Assembly: GCA_017640615.1 (NCBI GenBank)
Contig: JAEPQK010000004.1
Coordinates: 124,001 to 188,000, forward strand
Direction: 5' to 3'
DNA: 64,000 bases
DNA from: Rhizobiaceae bacterium
GTDB lineage: Bacteria > Pseudomonadota > Alphaproteobacteria > Rhizobiales > Rhizobiaceae
This document shows, piece after piece, positions 8,291 to 17,988 of the stretch (position 1 is its first letter; each line of letters begins with the position of its first letter). Below the pieces are notes generated by a model. It was not told the DNA's origin. It was given only the letters and a program-made list of their open reading frames with translations, and did no database searches. Made by a program: the position numbers and the translations under genes.

Positions 8291-9266
8291 GGAAGCGCTT
8301 CTCGCCATCGAAAACGCCGAGCGCATCTTTGGCGGCGGCCGCACGCTGTTCGGCACGCAATTGCCGGCCGTCCATGCGGTGCAGGATATCACCATCGATG
8401 TGCGCAAGGGCGAAACGCTGGGCGTGGTCGGCGAATCCGGTTGCGGAAAGTCGACACTGGCGCGCCTCATCGTCGGGCTCGATCGTCCCACCGGCGGCGC
8501 CATCACCTTTGACGGGCGCGATCTCGTCGCCGATGCCGCCAGCGACCCGCGCAAGCTGGCCCGCAAAGTCCAGTATGTCTTTCAGGACCCGGTGTCTTCG
8601 CTCAACCCGCGCAAGACGATCCGCTCCATTCTGGAAGCACCGCTCATTCATCTGCTTGGCATGAACAAGGCGCAACGCGCCGAGCGCCTCACCGAGCTGA
8701 TGGACGCCGTCAACCTGGCGCCCGAGTTTCTCGACCGCTACCCGCATGAATTTTCCGGCGGGCAGGCGCAGCGTATCGGCATTGCCAGGGCTCTGGCGGC
8801 GGACCCTGAATTGATCGTGCTCGATGAACCGGTTTCTGCGCTCGATGTCTCCGTACAGGCGCAGGTGCTGAACATTCTGGACGATCTCAAGGCACGTTTC
8901 GGCCTGACCTATGTGTTCATCAGCCACGATCTTTCGGTGGTCGAAAGCGTCAGCGACCGCGTCGCGGTCATGTATTTCGGCCGGCTGGCCGAGGTTGGCC
9001 CCGCGAAGAGCGTGTTTGCCGCTCCGCGCCACCCATACACGCACCTGCTTCTGAATTCGGCGCCTGCGCCCGGCAAGCGCTCGCTTGTCCCAGAAGATGC
9101 CAACACCGAGCTGCCGGACCCCTACAACCCGCCGGCGGGCTGTGCCTTCTTCGCAAGATGCCCGCGCGGAACCGACGAGTGCCGCGCGGCAAGGCCGCAG
9201 CTTGAGGCCGCGGCGTCAGACCCGCTCCATCGGGCTGCGTGTTACCATCCGCATGAGAAAAACTAG
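8283..9266 (+). CDS. ABC transporter ATP-binding protein (DppF family)
   Basis: 327 residues. Second ATPase of the importer. It has Walker A GESGCGKST (about 57-65), signature FSGGQAQRIGIARAL, Walker B LIVLDEP with VSALDVSVQAQ, the H-loop FISHDLSVV, and the oligopeptide C-terminal extension with RHPYTHLLLNSAP and CAFFARCP. The ATG is preceded by GGAGGAGAGG and overlaps the end of the fused gene by 8 bases. It should pair with the ATPase half of the fusion protein in the inner-membrane complex. Confidence 0.93.
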   Translation: MSEEALLAIENAERIFGGGRTLFGTQLPAVHAVQDITIDVRKGETLGVVGESGCGKSTLARLIVGLDRPTGGAITFDGRDLVADAASDPRKLARKVQYVFQDPVSSLNPRKTIRSILEAPLIHLLGMNKAQRAERLTELMDAVNLAPEFLDRYPHEFSGGQAQRIGIARALAADPELIVLDEPVSALDVSVQAQVLNILDDLKARFGLTYVFISHDLSVVESVSDRVAVMYFGRLAEVGPAKSVFAAPRHPYTHLLLNSAPAPGKRSLVPEDANTELPDPYNPPAGCAFFARCPRGTDECRAARPQLEAAASDPLHRAACYHPHEKN

Positions 9267-9272
9267 CTGGCG

Positions 9273-10055
9273 ATGACCGAACTGACAGTGCCTGGCATTC
9301 AGCCGAACATCATCGCCAGGCGGCGCAAGCGCCCCGACGCGGTTGCCGAGCAGATACGAGAGCGCATCATCGACAGCGGGCTGGCGCCGGGCGACCGTCT
9401 TCCGCATGAATGGACGGAGCCCGAAACCTGGCATGTCTCTCGTGGTACGTTACGGGAGGCGCTGAAGATACTGGAATCGCAGGGCCTGACCAGAAGCAAG
9501 ACTGGCCCCGGCGGGGGCGTGTTTGTCACCTCGGTCGAAGCCGAATATGCGATCTCGCTGCTCGACAATCTCTTCCTGCACGAGCAGCCCTCGATTGCCG
9601 ACATATACGCGATCCGCAAGGAACTTGAGCCGCAGCTTGCCGGGAGCCTCGCAGGCCGGCTGACACCGCAGGCGATAGACTCCCTGCAAGCGACCATCAG
9701 GCTTTATGAGGATGAACCCGACAACGCCGAGGAAGAATACCAACAGCGTCTTGCCGAGCTCGATTTCCACGAGGAGCTGGCGCGCCTGTGCGAAAACCGC
9801 CTGCTCGGCTTTCTGTGCCGGTTTCTGGTGAGCTTGCTGCGGGACATGACGGTGTGCCGCGACATCTACCATCAGCACAATCCCGAGCTGCGCGAGACCG
9901 GGCTGCACTATCAGGTGGCGCTGCTGCGGGCGATGAAGGCCGGCAAGGCGGCGCAGGCGGGTGAACTGATGCGCGAACACATGATTGCAGCCGAAGCTTA
10001 CATGCTTGAGCGCGCCGAGGTCAGACGCCGCACGCGCCGCCAGGGTGAGCCTTGA
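9273..10055 (+). CDS. GntR-family regulator, FCD subfamily
   Basis: 260 residues. A GntR winged helix occupies about residues 18-88 (AEQIRERIIDSGLAPGDRLP, VSRGTLREALKILESQGL, GGGVFV) and an FCD effector domain about 105-245 (AIRKELEPQLAGSLA, ELDFHEELARLCENRLL, LHYQVALLRAMKAGKAAQAGELMREHM). It is the sixth reading frame of the transporter operon, starts 6 bases after the ATPase gene and overlaps the amidase start. It therefore probably regulates this operon and the divergent hydrolase through the paired GCGATT-core palindromes near 3.7 kb (inference). Confidence 0.87.
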   Translation: MTELTVPGIQPNIIARRRKRPDAVAEQIRERIIDSGLAPGDRLPHEWTEPETWHVSRGTLREALKILESQGLTRSKTGPGGGVFVTSVEAEYAISLLDNLFLHEQPSIADIYAIRKELEPQLAGSLAGRLTPQAIDSLQATIRLYEDEPDNAEEEYQQRLAELDFHEELARLCENRLLGFLCRFLVSLLRDMTVCRDIYHQHNPELRETGLHYQVALLRAMKAGKAAQAGELMREHMIAAEAYMLERAEVRRRTRRQGEP

Positions 10056-10993
10056 ACGGCGCGATCAAAACCATCCACGGCGTGAATTGCCATTGCGGCT
10101 GGGACAACAGCATCGCGCCAGTCGCGACCGTGGCGCCAGGCGAAACGCTGCGCTTCGAATGCAAGGACGCCGGCGACGGTCATTTCCACGCCAATTCCAC
10201 AGCGGCCGACATCGCCAGTATGGACCCGGCGCGGGTCAATCCCGTCACCGGACCGATATTCGTCGATGGCGCCGAGCCCGGCGATTGCCTCAAGGTGACC
10301 TTAGGTGAGTTCGAACCGTCCGGTTTCGGCTGGACCGCAGTCATCCCGGAATTTGGCTTGCTCGCGGACCAGTACAGGCAGCCCCGGCTGCATCTGTGGA
10401 CCTATGATAGATCAGCCGAAAAGCCTGCCGCGTTCGGTGCGCATGCGCGGGTGCCGCTCAAACCTTTTGCTGGCACAATGGGCGTGGCCCTTGCCGAGCC
10501 CGGAACGCACTCCGTCATCCCGCCGCGCCATGTCGGCGGCAATCTCGATATCCGTGATCTTTCGTCAGGCACCGAACTCTACCTGCCGGTCGAGGTGCCC
10601 GGCGCCCTGTTTTCGGTGGGCGACACGCATGCCGCTCAAGGCGACGGCGAGATTTGCGGCACGGCTATCGAAAGCGCGATGAACGTCTCGCTCACCTTCG
10701 ATGTCATCAAGGGCGCAGCCCCGCCTGCGCCGCGCTTTGTGACATCGGGGCCAGTGTCGCGCCATCTCGATCAGGCGGGTTACGAGGTCACGACTGGTGT
10801 CGGCCCAGACTTGATGGCAGCGGCGCGCGACGCGGTGTCCACCATGATTGACCTCATCGCCACACAGCAGAAGATGGCGCCGGAAGACGCCTATATGCTC
10901 TGTTCGGTTTGCGGTGATTTGAGGATCAGCGAAATCGTCGATGCACCCAATTGGGTGGTGTCGTTCTATTTCCCGCGCATCGTATTCGAGTAG
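10052..10993 (+). CDS. Acetamidase/formamidase family protein
   Basis: 313 residues from a TTG at 10052 that overlaps the regulator's stop; GGTGAG lies just upstream. Acetamidase/formamidase enzymes hydrolyse short amides to ammonia and a carboxylate. Family features visible are IHGVNCHCGWDNSIAPVATVAPGET, ECKDAGDGHFHANS, NPVTGPIFVDGAEPGDCLKVTL, an IPEFG segment, PPRHVGGNLDIRDL and SVGDTHAAQGDGEICGTAIE. With the carbamoyl hydrolase and the importer it suggests a route releasing nitrogen from N-carbamoyl or formamide-type compounds. The true substrate is not determined. It converges on phnM with only 7 bases between the stops. Confidence 0.88.
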   Translation: MNGAIKTIHGVNCHCGWDNSIAPVATVAPGETLRFECKDAGDGHFHANSTAADIASMDPARVNPVTGPIFVDGAEPGDCLKVTLGEFEPSGFGWTAVIPEFGLLADQYRQPRLHLWTYDRSAEKPAAFGAHARVPLKPFAGTMGVALAEPGTHSVIPPRHVGGNLDIRDLSSGTELYLPVEVPGALFSVGDTHAAQGDGEICGTAIESAMNVSLTFDVIKGAAPPAPRFVTSGPVSRHLDQAGYEVTTGVGPDLMAAARDAVSTMIDLIATQQKMAPEDAYMLCSVCGDLRISEIVDAPNWVVSFYFPRIVFE

Positions 10994-11000
10994 CTTTGGC

Positions 11001-12140
11001 TCAGGCGACGCGCTTGCCCGCGCGCCACACCGAGCGAACCACAGGTATGCCCTTGTCGAGCCGCACCCGTACCAGATCGGCGCGGCGGCCGCTCTCGATC
11101 TTGCCGCGATCCTCGAGCCCCACCGTACGTGCCGGCGTCGAGGTCACTGTAGCAATCGCCTTTGGCAGGCTGATTGCCTCCACCCTCTCCGACAAAGCAA
11201 AGGCCGCGTGAAGCAGGCTGAGGGGAATGTAGTCGGACGAGAGTACGTCCAGAATGCCGGCTTCGGCGAGGTCCTTGGCCGCGATGTTGCCCGAATGCGA
11301 GCTGCCGCGCACCACATTCGGCGCGCCCATCAGCACGCTCATGCCCGCCTCGTGCGAGGCGCGCGCAGCCTCGATCGAGGTCGGAAACTCGGCGAGCCGA
11401 ACGCCCTGCTCGATAGCCTCGTCGACATGTTCCAGCGTCGCATCGTCATGGCTTGCCAGCGTCACGCCCGCACTGCGGCAGTGTTCGGAAATCACCTTCC
11501 TGTGCGGTGCTGAGTAGCGATCCGACTGCTCCTTGCGCATTGCCACATAGGCATCGAACGCGGCATCGGACATGCCGCGCTTGGTTTTGTAGTAGAGCGT
11601 GTACTGATCCATCGTCTGGAACTGCCGTTGCCCCGGCGCATGGTCCATCAGCGAGGCAAGCCGCACCTGCGGGTCGTTTCGAAAACCATCGAACTCGCTC
11701 ACTACGTCGGGCGAGGAAACCTCGCAGCGCAAATGGAGATAATGCTCCGCGCGCAGCCGCCCGTCGGCTTGCGCGGCCTCCAGTGCGTCGGCGAGTAGTC
11801 GCATCTCTCCCGGATCGAAACCGCTGTCTTCGTTGGAGCCCATGCGTAGACAGTCAAACACCGTGGTGATGCCGGACGTCGCTATCTGAGCGTCATGCGC
11901 CTGAATGGCGGCAACCGTGTTCCAGCGCACTCCGGGGCGTGGTGAATAGTGGCCTTCGAGATGGTCAGTGTGCAGTTCGATCAGGCCTGGGATGAGATAG
12001 TCGCCTTCGAAGTCTTCCCCGACCGTCGACGCGCCGGTACCGAACTCTGCAATGTCGCCTCCGCTGAACTTCAGCGACCCTTCCACGACCTCGTCATCCA
12101 ACACGATGCGGGCATTGCGGAGAACGGTTTCGGCGGACAT
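11001..12140 (-). CDS. phnM: Ribose 1-methylphosphonate 5-triphosphate diphosphatase PhnM
   Basis: 379 residues. Amidohydrolase-fold enzyme that removes pyrophosphate from alkylphosphonate ribose triphosphate to give the 5-phosphate substrate of PhnJ. Visible features are a short N-terminal beta domain (LRNARIVLDDEVVEGSLKF), the metal site ELHTDHLEGHYSPRPGVRW, SHDDATLEHVDEAIEQGVRLAEFPTSIEAA, and SSDYIPLSLLHAAF near the C-terminus. It is the last gene of the phnC-D-E1-E2-M run, 99 bases after phnE2. No phnN or phnP follows it here. Confidence 0.95.
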   Translation of the reverse strand: MSAETVLRNARIVLDDEVVEGSLKFSGGDIAEFGTGASTVGEDFEGDYLIPGLIELHTDHLEGHYSPRPGVRWNTVAAIQAHDAQIATSGITTVFDCLRMGSNEDSGFDPGEMRLLADALEAAQADGRLRAEHYLHLRCEVSSPDVVSEFDGFRNDPQVRLASLMDHAPGQRQFQTMDQYTLYYKTKRGMSDAAFDAYVAMRKEQSDRYSAPHRKVISEHCRSAGVTLASHDDATLEHVDEAIEQGVRLAEFPTSIEAARASHEAGMSVLMGAPNVVRGSSHSGNIAAKDLAEAGILDVLSSDYIPLSLLHAAFALSERVEAISLPKAIATVTSTPARTVGLEDRGKIESGRRADLVRVRLDKGIPVVRSVWRAGKRVA

Positions 12141-12239
12141 TGCTTCTTCTTTCTACGGTCGGGACGGTGTGCACGCCCTATGCGATTTGCGTGACGGTAT
12201 TGCGACCGCCCGCTGGCAAAACCACGATTGCCGCAGCCG

Positions 12240-13766
12240 TCATTTTGGCTGCTTCGGCGCGATGAGCTGTTGGCGAAGTGTGCTCGAAATATTGTCGAAA
12301 ACGAACACGACCACAAGGATGAGAACCACCATATACGCGACGTTCTCCCAGTCCTGATTGGTGCGCATCGCTTCCCACAATTTAAGCCCGATGCCGCCGG
12401 CGCCCACTGCGCCAATGATCGTTGCGGAGCGCGTGTTGGATTCCCAGAAATAGAGCGACTGGGCCAGAAACACGGGCAGCACCTGCGGCACCACGCCGAA
12501 GCGCTGCACGCTTGCCGGGGAGGCACCGACCGAGCGGATGCCTTCGCGCTGCTTGTCGTCGATATTCTCCAGCGCCTCGGAGTAGAGCTTTCCAAACGTG
12601 CCGGTGTCGGTGAAGAAAATCGCCGAAATGCCGGCCAGCGGCCCGGGTCCGAATGCGCGGGTGAAAAACAGCGCCCAGATAAGCATGTCCACCGAACGCA
12701 GGAAGTCGAAGAAGCGTTTCGAGGCCTGGTTGAGTAGCCGGTTGGGCATAATGTTGCGCGCGGCCATGAAGGCGAGCGGAAAGGCAACAATGGTGGCCAG
12801 CAGCGTACCGGCAAATGCCATCACGATCGTCTGCAGCAGCTTCAGCCACACATCATAGTGCTGCCATTCGCTATTGTAGAGGATGTTGTCGCATGCAACA
12901 GCGAGGTTGGAGCGGGTCGGGTCTACGCGCTCGCCCGAGGTGAGGAGGGACATCACCTCGCCGGCGGGCTTTCCCCAGAAGGGCGAGTTGGCGTCGAAGA
13001 AGAAATTCTCCCAGCCGAGGAAACGATGACGCACCTTCACCTCGTCGTCTTCGATTTCCGCGCGTCCGGCAAAACCGAAGCTGACGATCACCTTTGCGCC
13101 TGGCGCCTTCTGCGATGCCCATTCAGGCAGTTCGCCGCGCACCGTAACGGCTTCATCGAGCGCAATGTCGGCGATCATTGTTTCGCCGCCGCGCGTCACG
13201 GTCACCAGACCCGGCACGATTTCGATCGCGCCTGCGCCGCTCATGTCCACGACCGCGCGTACCACTTCTTCCTGCCGCAGGGTCTCGACTTGGGAGTCTG
13301 CCTCCGACGTCACCGAGCCGCCGCTCGAACCCGAGGGCGCTGCTTCGCCGCCAATGGTTCCAAGCAGGCTGTTGGAGGAACTGCGCTCACCACCTCCCGA
13401 AACAGTCTGCGTCGCGGTAGTGACGGTGCGCTCAACGACCGCCGTCTCTTTCGCAAGCCATTCGGGGTCAGGGTCGTTGCCTGCCGGGTCGAAGCGCGGG
13501 AAATCGATTTCGAGATGCTTCTCGCCAAACTCGATATCTGGCCTCGATTCATAGGAGACCCAGTCGGCCAGGTAGGAGCCGGCAATGTCCCAACGGCCTT
13601 CGGAAAACACCGTGCCGATGGAAAAGAACCACCATGCAAAGGCGAAATAGGCGGCAACGGAGGCGGCAACAGCGCCCTTTGAGATCAGCGATCCACGCGA
13701 CTGGGAAAACACATCCGGGTGGCGGTCCACCAGCGCGTCGCGTTCGGCTTGGGTAAGTACGCTCAT
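12240..13766 (-). CDS. phnE: Phosphonate ABC transporter permease PhnE2
   Basis: 508 residues, longer than the E. coli permease of about 260. An N-terminal transmembrane helix (about 30-50) is followed by a periplasmic region of about 220 residues containing a Ser/Gly-rich stretch, and then the binding-protein-dependent permease domain (about 285-505) with coupling loop ALENIDDKQREGIRSVGASPASV. An enlarged second PhnE with an extracytoplasmic insert is typical of rhizobia. GGGAGC precedes the ATG, 2 bases after the phnE1 stop. It forms a heterodimeric channel with PhnE1 and works with PhnC and PhnD. Confidence 0.93.
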   Translation of the reverse strand: MSVLTQAERDALVDRHPDVFSQSRGSLISKGAVAASVAAYFAFAWWFFSIGTVFSEGRWDIAGSYLADWVSYESRPDIEFGEKHLEIDFPRFDPAGNDPDPEWLAKETAVVERTVTTATQTVSGGGERSSSNSLLGTIGGEAAPSGSSGGSVTSEADSQVETLRQEEVVRAVVDMSGAGAIEIVPGLVTVTRGGETMIADIALDEAVTVRGELPEWASQKAPGAKVIVSFGFAGRAEIEDDEVKVRHRFLGWENFFFDANSPFWGKPAGEVMSLLTSGERVDPTRSNLAVACDNILYNSEWQHYDVWLKLLQTIVMAFAGTLLATIVAFPLAFMAARNIMPNRLLNQASKRFFDFLRSVDMLIWALFFTRAFGPGPLAGISAIFFTDTGTFGKLYSEALENIDDKQREGIRSVGASPASVQRFGVVPQVLPVFLAQSLYFWESNTRSATIIGAVGAGGIGLKLWEAMRTNQDWENVAYMVVLILVVVFVFDNISSTLRQQLIAPKQPK

Positions 13767-13768
13767 GG

Positions 13769-14749
13769 TCAGCTCCCGCGTCCGAATTCGAATGCCTGGT
13801 CGCCGACCAGCCTGCGCCGGAGATAGGCCGAGAGTTGATCCACCGCGACGATGGTGAGGAAGAGCAGAAGCACAATCGCCAATGTCTTCGCCTCATGCGT
13901 GCGGCTGATCGAAAGCCGCAGCGTCTCGCCGATGCCGCCGCCGCCAACCGCGCCGATAATGGTCGAAGCACGCACGTTGATTTCGAAGCGCAGCAGGCCG
14001 TAGCTCAGAAAATTGGGTAGGACCTGCGGCACCGTGCCGAACCATACGCGTTCCAGCCAGTTGCCGCCGGCGGCGCGAAGGCCTTCGTCGGGCTTCATGT
14101 CGGCGTTCTCGACCACTTCGAAGAACATCTTTCCGAGCGCGCCGATCGTGTGAATCGAAACCGCGATGATGGCCGGAACCGCGCCCAGCGAGAACACAGC
14201 CAGAAAGAAGCCGGCAATGACGATCTCGGGAAATGCACGCAGCAATTCCATGAAGCGGCGCACGAAGAAACGCAGCCAGCGATTGGCAGTCATGTTTTTT
14301 GCGGCGATGAAGCACAGCACGAAGCCGACGCCGAAACCGATCAGCGTCGATACGAGCGCAATGTTCAGCGTCTCGACCATCTTGTAGATATATTCGGGCA
14401 CATACAGCGTCTCGGTGAAATAGACGCGACCCTCCGGGTAATTGAATTTCAGGCTGCCATCGTCATAGGGCGAGGGCAGATCCCAGAACGCGCGCCAGAT
14501 CTCCAGCGGGCCGCGTGGCGTAAGCTGGTCGATGAAGCCGAAGAAATAGGGCAGTCGGTCGAAGAATTTGCCTGCATTGGTTTCATTGGCAAACCAGAGC
14601 GAGCCCGACATGGCGAGCACGAGAAAGGCGATTCCACCCCAGGTATACAGGCGGCGGCGACTGGCCAGTTCTCGCCAGTGTCTTTCGACTGCGAGACCTT
14701 CTTCCGACAGTCTGGCGCCGCCGGTCACGGCTGCTGCATCGGCGCTCAT
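13769..14749 (-). CDS. phnE: Phosphonate ABC transporter permease PhnE1
   Basis: 326 residues. The start at 14749 is chosen because AAGGATC sits just upstream; an extension to 14809 has no ribosome-binding site. It has an N-terminal cytoplasmic segment, a first helix near residues 35-52, a periplasmic loop, and a permease domain whose coupling loop reads EVVENADMKPDEGLRAAGGNWLERV, closely parallel to PhnE2. It lies between phnD and phnE2 in one operon. Confidence 0.93.
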   Translation of the reverse strand: MSADAAAVTGGARLSEEGLAVERHWRELASRRRLYTWGGIAFLVLAMSGSLWFANETNAGKFFDRLPYFFGFIDQLTPRGPLEIWRAFWDLPSPYDDGSLKFNYPEGRVYFTETLYVPEYIYKMVETLNIALVSTLIGFGVGFVLCFIAAKNMTANRWLRFFVRRFMELLRAFPEIVIAGFFLAVFSLGAVPAIIAVSIHTIGALGKMFFEVVENADMKPDEGLRAAGGNWLERVWFGTVPQVLPNFLSYGLLRFEINVRASTIIGAVGGGGIGETLRLSISRTHEAKTLAIVLLLFLTIVAVDQLSAYLRRRLVGDQAFEFGRGS

Positions 14750-14827
14750 TCTTGATCCTTCGATGTCGCGAACAAATGACGATGCGCCGGGCGAGGTTGC
14801 CCGGCGCACAGTCGTGTTGGTTTTGGT

Positions 14828-15733
14828 TTAGGAGCCGATCTTGGCTTTGCGGGCCGCGATGATCGCTTCGTAGAATGCAGGCGTCACTTCGGTGAAGGCC
14901 TTGTAGTCGCCGCCTTGGATTGCCGAGAAGCACTCCGGGTCGCTTTCCGGCAGCTTCATCATGAAGGCCTTGAACTTGCCCTTCATGTCGGCGTCCATGG
15001 AGGTGCGCACGACGATCGGGCCGTTCGGGATCAGCGGCGACTTCCACAGCTCGACCAGGTCGTCCATGTCGACGATGCCCTTGTCGACCATCTTGCGCAG
15101 ATTGCCGGAGGTGTAGCCGTCCGAGAAATCACCAACGCCCGATGCCCAAGTGGTGCCGGCGTCGAAGGTGCCTTTCACGACCTCAAGCACCAGGTTCTCG
15201 TGGCCGCCACCGAAGCCGGTGTCGCCGAAATATTCGCCGATCGACATGCCGACATCGTTCGGCAACGTCACGGAGGGCACGAGAAAGCCGGAGGTGGAAT
15301 CCGGGTCGGCGAAGCCGAGCTTCTTGCCCTTCATGTCTTCCAGCTTGGTCATGCCGGAATCCTTGCGGGCCACCATGACCGAATAGTAGCCGGTCGAGCC
15401 GTCGGTCTGCACCGTGGTGAGGATCGGCTCAACGGCATTGGCATCTTCAAGATAGACCTTGGCATAGCCGGATGCGCCGAGCTCAGCATAGTCGAGCGTG
15501 CCGCCGAGAAGGCCCTGGATCACGCCGTCATAGTCGGCGGCAGGAAACAGCGATACTTTTTCAACGCCGAGAACCTCGGGAAGCGTGTCGACGAGGCACT
15601 GGAAGTTGCGCAGACGGTCGGCTTCGTTCTCGCCGCCCAGAATGCCGATGCGGAAGTCTTTTTCCATGGCATGGGCGGAACCGGCCATCATTGCGCTGAC
15701 GGCCACAGCCGCCATAAGTGCTTTCCTGATCAT
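14828..15733 (-). CDS. phnD: Phosphonate ABC transporter substrate-binding protein PhnD
   Basis: 301 residues. Periplasmic phosphonate receptor. It has the signal peptide MIRKALMAAVAVSAMMAGSAHA and mature sequence FRIGILGGENEADRLRNFQCLVDTLPEVLGV. Ligand-loop segments YDGVIQGLLGGTLDYAELGASGYA and DPDSTSGFLVPS match the PhnD family, in which serine and threonine backbone contacts hold the phosphonate. AGGAG lies 8 bases before the ATG. It follows phnC by 83 bases, a gap with G+C-rich dyads but no gene. Confidence 0.94.
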   Translation of the reverse strand: MIRKALMAAVAVSAMMAGSAHAMEKDFRIGILGGENEADRLRNFQCLVDTLPEVLGVEKVSLFPAADYDGVIQGLLGGTLDYAELGASGYAKVYLEDANAVEPILTTVQTDGSTGYYSVMVARKDSGMTKLEDMKGKKLGFADPDSTSGFLVPSVTLPNDVGMSIGEYFGDTGFGGGHENLVLEVVKGTFDAGTTWASGVGDFSDGYTSGNLRKMVDKGIVDMDDLVELWKSPLIPNGPIVVRTSMDADMKGKFKAFMMKLPESDPECFSAIQGGDYKAFTEVTPAFYEAIIAARKAKIGS

Positions 15734-15816
15734 GGATATTCTCCTGTTCGTGCCGGCCGCGCCGGCGCTAGGTTTCTGCTCAATTGGCCCGTGCGGAGGC
15801 CAGCCGACTCGGGACG

Positions 15817-16659
<843 letters not shown>

Positions 16660-16744
16660 GTCGGCCTGCCCCTGTTCGCGCGTTGATTTCTGGCGCGTTC
16701 AGAGGTTCGCTAGCCGACCTGCATGAAGCTGCGATGTCACGAAC

Positions 16745-16762
16745 GTGACGGTTTGATAACGG
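16745..16762 (-). promoter_or_regulatory. Pho box candidate upstream of phnC
   Basis: Read on the minus strand the site is CCGTTAT-CAAA-CCGTCAC: two 7-mers 11 bases apart, matching the CTGTCAT-N4-CTGTCAT layout of PhoB sites with a few mismatches. It faces phnC, whose start is at 16659. An overlapping dyad GTCACG-AA-CGTGAC (16736-16749) adjoins it. Confidence 0.55.
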
Positions 16763-16789
16763 TGCACAGGGCTGGCGGGCCCTGTGGAA

Positions 16790-17932
16790 TCACGCGGGCC
16801 GAACGGGCTGGCGCAGGATTGTCTTCAGCTTGTCGGGCGCAGTCTTTCGCGCGTCCGACAGGTAGATTTCATGATGCGGGCCGTTGAAAGTAAAGCCGCC
16901 GGCTGGCATCACCTGCGCATGCAGTTCGTGCAGCACGGGGCCTTCATCGTCGTAACTGCCTATGTGCAACCGCTGCAGGCACAGGCCTTCGTCATAGGGC
17001 TCCAGGCGAAGCGTGGCGGGAAGGGCGCCTAGCTTTTTCGCGGCTTTTTCCTTTGCCGACTCGAACATATCGCTATCGACGAAATCCGGCGCCATGATCA
17101 TCATAGTCCAGCGCCACTCATCCTTGCGGCGTTCGGTGAAAGCTGCTGGATCGTCAGCCCACCAAAGGCCTTGGAGCGGCGGCACCACATAGTCGCGCTT
17201 GAGGCCAATCTTGCAGGCAAATTTCAGAGCGTAGGAGACCGAGTAGAGACATTCGATCGCGGCCTTGTAAGACTGTGCGGTGTTGGGGTTGCCCTCACCA
17301 TCCACCTTCACGAACTGCATGCGTGGCACCTCGACTGCAACGAACTTGTCCCTGGGCGGGTTGAACAGCTCTTTGTTCGTCTTTCTGAAGTCGATCTTCT
17401 CCACGTCAGCCTCCAGTTTCCGCATTGTGTCCAGCGACCACGCCTCATCCGCTGCCAGTTGGCCGAGCGCATAGTTGAACATGGCCTGCACAAAAGCCGG
17501 CGCATCCGCAGCGTCCCGTGCATCGACAAGTCGCTGCTTTTCGTTCCGAAGCGCACTCAGGCGGCGTTCCAACGCGGCTTTCCCCGCGCCGTCGGCAAGC
17601 GCCGGCCAGTTGGCCATGCCAAGCAGAAGGTCGGGATAGGTCCGCGCTGGCTGTTCCAACGCACGCAGCGCCTCTTGCGCAAGGCGGTCTCGGCCATCAT
17701 CCGTGATTGCAAACGCCCTGCGCGCCTTGCCCCCTGCCTGCCCAGGGAGCGGCGCGGCGAGCCTGCGCTTTTCGAGCCGTCCGAGCAGAAAGTAGATCGA
17801 GGAAAAACCGATCGACGTCCATTCGCGCAAACCACGTTCTTCGATCAGTTGCTCGATCTCATAGCCATGGCGCGGCGCTTCGCCCAGAAGGGTAAGAACC
17901 GCCATCTCCGCGCCGCTGAGCTCATCTTTCAT
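16790..17932 (-). CDS. PadR-family regulator fused to a GyrI-like effector domain
   Basis: 380 residues. Residues 1 to about 85 are a PadR winged helix (MAVLTLLGEAPRHGYEIEQLIEERGLREW, SSIYFLLGRLEKRRL). A helical region typical of long PadR proteins follows (about 90-170). From about 175 to the end is a GyrI-like small-molecule-binding domain (VEVPRMQFVKVDGEGNPNTAQSYKAAIECLYSVSYALKFA, GLWWADDPAAF, HELHAQVMPAGGF). The fusion suggests a one-component ligand sensor. No Shine-Dalgarno is visible and a perfect palindrome covers the start codon. It sits between phnC and the phn lyase operon, but nothing shows that it controls phosphonate genes. Confidence 0.82.
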   Translation of the reverse strand: MKDELSGAEMAVLTLLGEAPRHGYEIEQLIEERGLREWTSIGFSSIYFLLGRLEKRRLAAPLPGQAGGKARRAFAITDDGRDRLAQEALRALEQPARTYPDLLLGMANWPALADGAGKAALERRLSALRNEKQRLVDARDAADAPAFVQAMFNYALGQLAADEAWSLDTMRKLEADVEKIDFRKTNKELFNPPRDKFVAVEVPRMQFVKVDGEGNPNTAQSYKAAIECLYSVSYALKFACKIGLKRDYVVPPLQGLWWADDPAAFTERRKDEWRWTMMIMAPDFVDSDMFESAKEKAAKKLGALPATLRLEPYDEGLCLQRLHIGSYDDEGPVLHELHAQVMPAGGFTFNGPHHEIYLSDARKTAPDKLKTILRQPVRPA

Positions 17933-17949
17933 ATTCTAGTATTAGAATA
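17932..17949. promoter_or_regulatory. Palindrome over the PadR start codon
   Basis: TATTCTA-GTAT-TAGAATA, a perfect 7-4-7 inverted repeat whose left end is the first base of the regulator's start codon. It is AT-rich and the likely autoregulatory operator. The lack of a ribosome-binding site suggests a leaderless or very short leader transcript. Confidence 0.55.
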
Positions 17950-17988
17950 GATAGGCGAATAGCCTCAAGCGAGATGGCTTCGCCTGAA

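Noticed and set aside
16736-16749. GTCACG-AA-CGTGAC dyad as an independent operator
   Set aside because: It overlaps the Pho-box-like repeat and shares its GTCAC; kept only as part of that site.
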